From: an uncultured Streptococcus sp.
GTDB lineage: Bacteria > Bacillota > Bacilli > Lactobacillales > Streptococcaceae
Length of the DNA: 5,667 nucleotides
Direction: 5' to 3'
NCBI RefSeq assembly: GCF_905372115.1
Contig: NZ_CAJPNR010000068.1
Coordinates: 1 to 5,667, forward strand
Each line of letters begins with the position of its first letter. Position 1 is the first letter of the stretch. A program made the position numbers and the translations under genes. Below, one piece after another: positions 1-4,058 of this stretch. Below the pieces are notes generated by a model, which was given only the letters and a program-made list of their open reading frames with translations, did no database searches and was not told the origin of the DNA.

Positions 1-1144
1 ATTTGAAACCAGTCAAGACGTTGAACATGGTTGCGCCGTAGCTTTCAGCAATCTTAGTCACCAAGTCAGTAGAAACGATAGACTTGCAGAGAGCTGCGTT
101 AGCTGGCAGAGTTCCAGCACTCTTATGAGCTTCCAAGATGTATTTAGCCATAATGGCTCCGATTTGGTTACCTGAAAGGTTTAGGTAGCTGCCGTCTTTT
201 TGCAGAACTTCTACACCGACACGGTCAGCATCTGGGTCAGTTGCAACCAAGACATCTGCACCAACTTTACGGCCTAATTCCTCAGCCAAGGCAAAGGCTG
301 CTTGGCTTTCAGGGTTTGGAGACTTAACAGTAGAGAAGTCTGGATCAGCTACAGCTTGAGCTTCAACAACTTCTACAGAATCAAAGCCTGCTTGAGCCAA
401 AGCACGACGAGCCAGCATTTCACCAGTACCGTGCAGAGGAGTGTAGACAATCTTCATGTCCTTACCGTATTCATCAATCAGTTTTTGGTTGATATTGACA
501 TCTTTAACTTCCTTGAGGTATTCAGCATCAATAGCATCGCCAATCACTTCAATCAAACCAGAAGCTTTTTCAGCTTCAACGTCAGCTACCTCAATAGCAA
601 AAGGATTTTCAATAGCACGGATGTAGTCAGTCAATGCATCTGCATCATGCGGAGGCATTTGTCCGCCGTCTTCACCATATACCTTGTAGCCGTTAAATGG
701 AGCAGGGTTGTGGCTGGCCGTAATCATGATACCAGCAAAAGTTCCTAAATGACGTACCGCAAATGAAAGTTCCGGAGTTGGGCGCAGACTTTCAAAGACA
801 TAAGACTTGATGTCGTGCTTAGCTAAAACAGCAGCAGATTCAAAGGCAAATTCTGGTGAAAAATGACGGGAGTCGTAAGCAATCGCAACACCGCGTTTTT
901 TGAACTCATCACCTTTTTCTTCAATCAAGCGAGCCAAACCTTCGGTTGCCTGACGGACAACATAAATATTAATACGGTTGGTACCAGCGCCAATTAAACC
1001 ACGCATACCAGCAGTACCAAACTCAAGATTGGTGTAAAAGGCATCTTCCTTAGTTTTTTCGTCCATACTATTCAAGTCTTCACGAAGATAGTCAGGAAGT
1101 TCAGCATAATCAAGCCATTTTTTGAAGTTATCTTGATAAGTCAT
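1..1144 (-). CDS. pgm: Alpha-phosphoglucomutase (phosphohexomutase family), C-terminal part outside window
   Basis: Cytosolic enzyme that interconverts glucose 6-phosphate and glucose 1-phosphate, feeding UDP-glucose for cell-surface polysaccharides and glycolipids and linking glycogen or galactose use to glycolysis. The frame is open from the ATG at 1144 to the left edge, giving 381 codons; the family (PGM2/PgcA type) is usually about 570 residues, so roughly the last third is missing. Visible signatures are an N-terminal FGTAGMRG near residue 50, the phosphoserine loop TASHNP at 142-147 (Ser144 carries the phosphate) followed by FNGYKVY, and the magnesium loop DPDADR at 303-308. The last visible residues, LTGFK, start the sugar-specificity region. 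The start is supported by AAAGGAG (1154-1160) nine bases upstream. The gene has its own promoter and is separated from the coaB-coaC-panT operon by a terminator. A phosphomannomutase role is less likely given the long PGM2-like N-terminus. Confidence 0.93.
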   Translation of the reverse strand, partial: MTYQDNFKKWLDYAELPDYLREDLNSMDEKTKEDAFYTNLEFGTAGMRGLIGAGTNRINIYVVRQATEGLARLIEEKGDEFKKRGVAIAYDSRHFSPEFAFESAAVLAKHDIKSYVFESLRPTPELSFAVRHLGTFAGIMITASHNPAPFNGYKVYGEDGGQMPPHDADALTDYIRAIENPFAIEVADVEAEKASGLIEVIGDAIDAEYLKEVKDVNINQKLIDEYGKDMKIVYTPLHGTGEMLARRALAQAGFDSVEVVEAQAVADPDFSTVKSPNPESQAAFALAEELGRKVGADVLVATDPDADRVGVEVLQKDGSYLNLSGNQIGAIMAKYILEAHKSAGTLPANAALCKSIVSTDLVTKIAESYGATMFNVLTGFK

Positions 1145-1213
1145 AGGTGGAGTCTCCTTTATTTTTGAAATGAAGAGATGGAAATTTTAGTAAAAAATCC
1201 TGCTCTTAAATTT

Positions 1214-1229
1214 TCTTAATCGCTTTCAT
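1214..1229 (-). promoter_or_regulatory. Possible CcpA (cre) operator over the pgm start point
   Basis: The minus strand reads ATGAAAGCGATTAAGA, matching the streptococcal cre consensus WWGAAARCGYTTTCWW at 12 of 16 positions. The left half GAAAGCG is perfect and the right half is degenerate. It overlaps the last two bases of the -10 box and the predicted start point, where CcpA binding would be expected to repress. A carbon-catabolite role is an inference from sequence and position only. Confidence 0.35.
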
Positions 1230-1256
1230 TGTAGCATATTTTCATTAATTTTGAAA
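1228..1256 (-). promoter_or_regulatory. Extended -10 promoter for pgm
   Basis: Reading the minus strand, TACAAT (1233-1228) is preceded by TG one base away (1236-1235), forming an extended -10. The -35 region is weak: TTTCAA at 1256-1251 with a 17-base spacer matches the consensus at about three positions. Transcription would begin near 1221, giving a leader of about 77 bases before the pgm ATG. This is the best promoter-like match between the upstream terminator and the gene. Confidence 0.6.
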
Positions 1257-1334
1257 GAGGTTACCTAGAAAACGATGAAATACTTTTCAAGACATTGTTT
1301 CAAGGATTTCAGAATATTAGAGCTGAATTGCAGT

Positions 1335-1362
1335 ATAAAAAAGACCAAAGCAAGGCTTGGTC
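1335..1362 (-). terminator. Intrinsic terminator of the coaB-coaC-panT operon
   Basis: On the minus strand GACCAAGC (1362-1355) pairs with GCTTTGGTC, one T bulged, closing a short CTT loop. Six T residues follow (plus-strand A at 1337-1342). The stem begins 18 bases after the panT stop codon, the expected place for a factor-independent terminator, and separates the operon from pgm downstream. Confidence 0.8.
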
Positions 1363-1380
1363 CAGAAAACTAACTCATCA

Positions 1381-1944
1381 TCATTTTTTGGCTTTTTCAA
1401 GCGCAGGAATGATAGTTGCTGTCAAAATCGCAGAAATGATTAACTCGGCAATGGAATTAGCTGATAGAATTACAGCCAGAAGTGCTTTGATATCACCTTG
1501 GTATACATTTGCAAAGAGAAAGAAAATACCTCCCAAGACAAAAATAGTATTGGTTGCAGAACCTACGGAACCAGCTATAATCAAGCCGACCTTATTTTTC
1601 ATTGCTTTATATACGAAATAAGGAGTGATACCGATGAGAATGCGAGGCACCATGGCAACAAGAAGCGAAGAAAGGCTTCCATTTGGCACAAAAGGGCTAA
1701 AGAGATAGCTGGTTGGCAGCAGTACCAAGGTATTGGTAACAACGCTGATACATCCCATAAGGCCGCCTAGAACAGCTCCGACTTTAGGGCCATAGAGGAT
1801 ACTGGCGATAATCACTGGGATGTGAATAATCGTAGGTTTAATCGGTACTGGAAGTAAGTTGAAAATAACCGAGCTGAGCAGGTGCAGTACCAACATGATG
1901 GCAAAGAAAATAGCAATTTGAGCAATTTTAGACTGTTTTTTCAT
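1381..1944 (-). CDS. panT: ECF transporter S component, probable pantothenate-binding PanT
   Basis: An integral membrane substrate-binding subunit of an energy-coupling factor (ECF) vitamin transporter. The 187 residues are almost wholly hydrophobic and can be read as about six membrane helices (near 10-31, 38-52, 55-76, 94-114, 119-145 and 154-182), the usual S-component size and layout. Helix 1 holds an A-x-x-x-A pattern (Ala11, Ala15), the type of motif S components use to dock on the EcfT subunit. The stretch HIPVIIASILYGP (41-53), followed by a Gly-rich helix, is also typical. No ATPase or EcfT gene is present, so it should share the general EcfAA'T module encoded elsewhere. The substrate call rests on context: it is the last gene of an operon with coaB and coaC, its start overlapping coaC by 17 bases, with AAAGGA about ten bases upstream inside coaC. 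Another vitamin is possible. Confidence 0.78.
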   Translation of the reverse strand: MKKQSKIAQIAIFFAIMLVLHLLSSVIFNLLPVPIKPTIIHIPVIIASILYGPKVGAVLGGLMGCISVVTNTLVLLPTSYLFSPFVPNGSLSSLLVAMVPRILIGITPYFVYKAMKNKVGLIIAGSVGSATNTIFVLGGIFFLFANVYQGDIKALLAVILSANSIAELIISAILTATIIPALEKAKK

Positions 1945-2479
1945 AAATAAGTTCCTTTACTGTATTAATAATCGTATCAACTTCGGCTAGAGCACCTGTC
2001 CCCTGATCACCACAGGCTAGAACAGCTTCACGCGGTTGGATAATCTTCCATCCAAAATGCTGCAGGCGCTCCAAATTGTGCTGAGTTAGTGGATTTTCAA
2101 ACATCTTAGTGTTCATAGCCGGAGCCAAAACTTTCTTGGTATGAGGCGGCAGAGCCAGAGCAGTAGCTGTAACCATATTATCAGCTAAACCGTTGGCTAG
2201 TTTAGCGATGGTATTGGCTGTTGCTGGCGCTAGCAAAAAGAGGTCAGACTCTTTAGCGATGTCAATGTGATTGACATCGCTAGGGTCAGGTTCTTGCATA
2301 ATATCAATTGCAACTGGTCTTTGCGACAAGACTTGCAGGGTCATCGGTGTGATAAATTCTGTCGCTGCATCTGTCATGAGGACAGCAACATCAAAGTTTT
2401 CTTTCTTTAGACGGCTAGTAATGTCAGCAGCCTTGTAGGCTGATATGCTGCCACTGACCGCTAAGGTAATCTGTGTCAT
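1928..2479 (-). CDS. coaC: Phosphopantothenoylcysteine decarboxylase
   Basis: FMN-dependent enzyme of coenzyme A synthesis that decarboxylates 4'-phosphopantothenoyl-cysteine to 4'-phosphopantetheine. It is a stand-alone member of the HFCD flavoprotein family of normal length (183-184 residues), not fused to CoaB as in E. coli Dfp. Numbered from the first of two ATGs, the visible motifs are GSISAYK (11-17, FMN binding), Asn71-His72 (the catalytic His), PATANT (86-91), PAMNTKM (121-127, with the substrate-binding Asn), and ACGDQGTG (156-163, with the redox-active Cys157 in the active-site flap). Two adjacent in-frame ATGs occur at 2482 and 2479. The strong site AAGGAGG lies 3 bases before the first and 6 before the second, so I prefer the second. 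That site overlaps the TAA of coaB, suggesting translational coupling. Confidence 0.95.
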   Translation of the reverse strand: MTQITLAVSGSISAYKAADITSRLKKENFDVAVLMTDAATEFITPMTLQVLSQRPVAIDIMQEPDPSDVNHIDIAKESDLFLLAPATANTIAKLANGLADNMVTATALALPPHTKKVLAPAMNTKMFENPLTQHNLERLQHFGWKIIQPREAVLACGDQGTGALAEVDTIINTVKELIYEKTV

Positions 2480-2490
2480 CATTTACCTCC

Positions 2491-3174
2491 TTATGGACTA
2501 TGGATATGCAGGTAGAGGAGCTGAGCAATTTCTTCTTTGGATTGAGCTTGGGTTACAGTATCATTTCCGACAAGATAGGCTTTGTGCTCCTGATTAGAAA
2601 TCTCTGTCAAATCATTGGCGACAATGATTTCTGCCTGATTTTTTATGAGACTGGCTCGCGCGGTCTTGAGTAACTCTTCATCAGAAACATCAACCAAGAG
2701 TTTGAAGCCAATCAAGCGAATGTTTGGATTCCATTTTTTTACCAAGCTGATGATTTTTGGTGTCTGTTTGAGAAAAAGAACTTGAACATCATCCTGAGAA
2801 GAAATCTTGCTTTCTGAGTTAGTCTTATTCAGAAATTCAGCCATATCAGAGCTAGCAGCTACAGCTTCCAAACCAGTCATATAGACGGGGGTGTAGTCTG
2901 AGACAGCCATTGCATGAATCAGTACATCATGTGTGTGAACGAGCGGCTCCAAGTTTTTATGCAGTTCTGTAACGCTTTCAATCTGGACAATGGTAAGGTT
3001 GGGATGAGCTTTAGGACGGACAGCTTTGGGAGTCGTCACCAGAGTCACCTGATCGCCCTTGTCTAGGAAAGTTTCAGCTATGATTTTGCCAAGCCGTCCC
3101 GTCGAATGATTGGTAATAGAGCGGACACGGTCGATTTTCTCGCTGGTCCCGCCAGAAGTAATCAATATGTTCAT
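2491..3174 (-). CDS. coaB: Phosphopantothenate--cysteine ligase, stand-alone CoaB
   Basis: Joins cysteine to 4'-phosphopantothenate using a nucleotide triphosphate (CTP in most bacteria), the step before CoaC in coenzyme A synthesis. The 227-residue protein matches the monofunctional CoaB type of streptococci and enterococci rather than the fused CoaBC form. Visible motifs are ITSGGTSEKID (5-15) in the Rossmann-like nucleotide fold, ITNHSTGRLG (20-29), the AVSDY core (90-94) that handles the acyl-cytidylate, KISS (123-126) with a candidate catalytic lysine, GFKLL (156-160) and the late AND (186-188). The ATG at 3174 is the only possible start: an in-frame TAA lies four codons upstream with no other start between, and later starts would remove the nucleotide loop. 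The ribosome site is poor (AAGG two bases from ATG). It is the first gene of the coaB-coaC-panT operon. Confidence 0.93.
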   Translation of the reverse strand: MNILITSGGTSEKIDRVRSITNHSTGRLGKIIAETFLDKGDQVTLVTTPKAVRPKAHPNLTIVQIESVTELHKNLEPLVHTHDVLIHAMAVSDYTPVYMTGLEAVAASSDMAEFLNKTNSESKISSQDDVQVLFLKQTPKIISLVKKWNPNIRLIGFKLLVDVSDEELLKTARASLIKNQAEIIVANDLTEISNQEHKAYLVGNDTVTQAQSKEEIAQLLYLHIHSP

Positions 3175-3180
3175 AGCCTT

Positions 3181-3209
3181 ATTTTACAAGAAAAAAGAAA
3201 TTTAGTAAA
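3181..3209 (-). promoter_or_regulatory. Possible coaB operon promoter giving a nearly leaderless transcript
   Basis: On the minus strand TTTACT (3209-3204, four of six -35 matches), 17 bases, then TAAAAT (3186-3181). The predicted start falls at or within a base or two of the coaB ATG (3174), so the message would have almost no leader, which would fit the weak ribosome site. A promoter further upstream, for example using GTGACA at 3233-3228 as -35, remains possible. Confidence 0.35.
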
Positions 3210-3211
3210 AT
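3183..3211 (+). promoter_or_regulatory. Promoter for the orphan membrane-protein gene
   Basis: TTTACA (3183-3188, five of six matches to the -35 consensus), a 17-base spacer and TAAAAT (3206-3211, five of six matches to the -10 consensus). Transcription would start near 3218 and leave a leader of about 90 bases before the ATG at 3308. This is the best -35/-10 pair in the window. Confidence 0.6.
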
Positions 3212-3228
3212 AATTCTAATTGCAGAGT

Positions 3229-3247
3229 GTCACAGCGGAGAAGTGAC
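3229..3247. repeat. Short inverted repeat in the coaB/orphan intergenic region
   Basis: GTCAC (3229-3233) and GTGAC (3243-3247) form a 5-bp inverted repeat around a 9-base centre. A related half, GTGAAC, occurs at 3258-3263. It lies in the predicted 5' leader of the orphan gene, where it could fold as a small RNA hairpin, and upstream of coaB, where it could be an operator. Arms this short can arise by chance. Confidence 0.25.
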
Positions 3248-3307
3248 TAATCAAAAAGTGAACTGCAGTGTTTAATTGAAACTAAAGTTTAGATATGGAG
3301 AAAAATA

Positions 3308-3865
3308 ATGAATAAAGATGATTATGAATTTTCATTTTTTGCTGGTGAAAAATATTATATATCATCAGTTGTTGGAATTATAGTGTCGATAATCTTCCCT
3401 TTGTTTTTTATAGCAAGTATACAAGGTCATGATAGTGAACACAATTTGGAGTCTTCGTCAAGTTATAGCTATTCGAGCGCTTCTGCAGAAAAAGCGAGCG
3501 TTGAAGGTTTTTTAGTATTCTTTGCAATTATTGCGTCTGTGATTATTATCACACTAATTGTTAGGAGTATGAATGCAGAAAAAGATAGTAAATACCCGAT
3601 TTTAGCGGGAACAGCTGAAGAAATGGTTTTTCGATTAAGCAATGGGAAAGTTCATTTTTTAGAGTGGGAAACTATTGACTCTATTTCTCATAAGGAAGTC
3701 GTCGAATATGATGAAGATGGTAGTAGTACTTATCACTATATATGTCCTAGAACTAAGAAAGGAGAAATATTTGAGATCTCTATTTCAAAATTAGATGAGA
3801 ATTACAGTGATATCCAGAAAGTTTTGCACAAATATCATCCAGAAATTTCTTTGATAGACTTCTAG
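3308..3865 (+). CDS. Small two-helix membrane protein of unknown function
   Basis: I do not recognise this 185-residue protein. It has a short charged N-terminus, a membrane helix near 18-38, a serine-rich loop at 39-64 (about ten Ser, with Ser49-Ser52 in a row), a second helix near 65-85 followed by Arg86, and a soluble C-terminal part of about 100 residues. The positive charges suggest N- and C-termini inside and the Ser-rich loop outside. The C-terminal part looks beta-rich with a final helix, and its FRLSNGKVHFLEWETIDSI stretch (108-126) resembles the strand-turn-strand pattern of bacterial PH-like domains; this is a weak fold guess. The start is supported by GGAG (3297-3300) seven bases upstream. 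By hand count over eight full lines its GC is about 34 %, well below the genes on either side, suggesting an acquired accessory gene. It is divergent from coaB and has no partner gene. Confidence 0.8.
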   Translation: MNKDDYEFSFFAGEKYYISSVVGIIVSIIFPLFFIASIQGHDSEHNLESSSSYSYSSASAEKASVEGFLVFFAIIASVIIITLIVRSMNAEKDSKYPILAGTAEEMVFRLSNGKVHFLEWETIDSISHKEVVEYDEDGSSTYHYICPRTKKGEIFEISISKLDENYSDIQKVLHKYHPEISLIDF

Positions 3866-3936
3866 AATAAAAACAAAACAAGCTTTTTGTAGTGATAAAT
3901 AGATGGATTATTTCTAAATTAACTTAGAGGAGCATC

Positions 3937-4044
3937 ATGCCATTGATTATCAAACCGACATTAAAAAAACCGAACATTAAAATCTTTTTAGAGCTTAATC
4001 ATGTAGATTTTGCTCTTTTTTGTTATAATCTTTATATTAATTGA
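3937..4044 (+). CDS. Doubtful 35-codon small ORF upstream of fhs
   Basis: An ATG at 3937 follows AGAGGAG (3926-3932) by four bases and opens 35 codons ending at the TGA at 4042-4044, fourteen bases before the fhs start. The predicted peptide begins MPLIIKPTLKKPNIK; its KPTLK/KPNIK repetition is simply the translated tandem PurBox-like repeat. The ORF runs across the putative terminator and the fhs -10 box, so most of it is probably regulatory DNA that happens to be open. A leader peptide on a read-through transcript from the orphan gene cannot be excluded because the ribosome site is good. Confidence 0.18.
   Translation: MPLIIKPTLKKPNIKIFLELNHVDFALFCYNLYIN
3952..3982 (+). promoter_or_regulatory. 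Tandem PurBox-like elements (PurR activator sites) upstream of fhs
   Basis: Two adjacent direct repeats differ by one base: AAACCGACATTAAAA (3952-3966) and AAACCGAACATTAAAA (3967-3982). Within the second, 3966-3978 fits the PurR box AWWWCCGAACWWT defined in Lactococcus lactis at all 13 positions. The first lacks one A of the CCGAAC core. Their central G residues (3957 and 3972) lie about 79 and 64 bases upstream of the predicted fhs start point. In L. lactis, PurR activates purine genes from a box centred near -76. Fhs provides 10-formyl-THF for purine synthesis, so membership of the PurR regulon makes functional sense. Confidence 0.7.
3990..4021 (+). terminator. Likely weak intrinsic terminator between the orphan gene and fhs
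   Basis: AGAGC (3990-3994) pairs with GCTCT (4012-4016) and, inside a TT/TT internal loop, AATC (3997-4000) pairs with GATT (4006-4009) around an ATGTA loop. A T-tract (4017-4021) follows at once. It would stop transcripts coming from the orphan gene just before the fhs start point. The stem is AT-rich and interrupted, so read-through is likely. Confidence 0.5.
4021..4029 (+). promoter_or_regulatory. Extended -10 promoter for fhs
   Basis: TGTTATAAT is a perfect extended -10 element (TG at 4021-4022, TATAAT at 4024-4029). At the proper distance upstream the bases are ATGTAG (4001-4006), a poor -35 match. Transcription would start near 4036, leaving a leader of about 23 bases. A perfect -10 with a missing -35 fits activator-dependent transcription from the upstream PurBox-like pair. 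Confidence 0.7.
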
Positions 4045-4058
4045 CAGAGGAGTTCTTG

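Larger units (their letters stand above)
3179..3213. repeat. 9-bp inverted repeat carrying promoter hexamers on both strands
   Basis: TTATTTTAC (3179-3187) and GTAAAATAA (3205-3213) are perfect reverse complements separated by 17 bases. Each arm holds a -10-like sequence on one strand and a -35-like sequence on the other, so the spacer length equals the ideal promoter spacer in both directions. It sits just upstream of coaB and in the promoter region of the divergent orphan gene. It may be only two overlaid promoters, or also a regulator's operator. Confidence 0.55.

Noticed and set aside
302..748. Plus-strand open frame of 148 codons opposite the phosphoglucomutase gene
   Set aside because: It lies wholly antisense to clear pgm coding sequence, begins with TTG without a ribosome site, and its protein has no recognisable features.
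1186..1195. Ten-base string TTTTACTAAA in the pgm leader (minus strand), also found upstream of coaB at 3210-3201
   Set aside because: A short AT-rich string is expected to recur by chance in intergenic DNA; the flanking bases do not form a shared longer motif.
1263..1334. Repeated CTTGAAA on the minus strand as alternative -35 boxes for pgm
   Set aside because: No acceptable -10 lies 16-18 bases downstream of either copy; the extended -10 at 1228-1233 is much better.
1295..1770. Two plus-strand open frames opposite panT and its terminator
   Set aside because: Both are antisense to a well-supported membrane-protein gene and one runs across the terminator hairpin; no ribosome site or motif supports them.
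3243..3275. Possible GTG-started ten-residue leader peptide (VTNQKVNCSV) in the orphan gene leader
   Set aside because: GGAG is only two bases from the GTG, too close for initiation, and there is no attenuator-like repeat of one codon.
3873..3890. Weak AT hairpin just after the orphan gene stop (ACAAAA paired with TTTTGT)
   Set aside because: The stem is nearly all A-T and no T-tract follows; the hairpin at 3990-4016 with its T-tract is a better terminator candidate.
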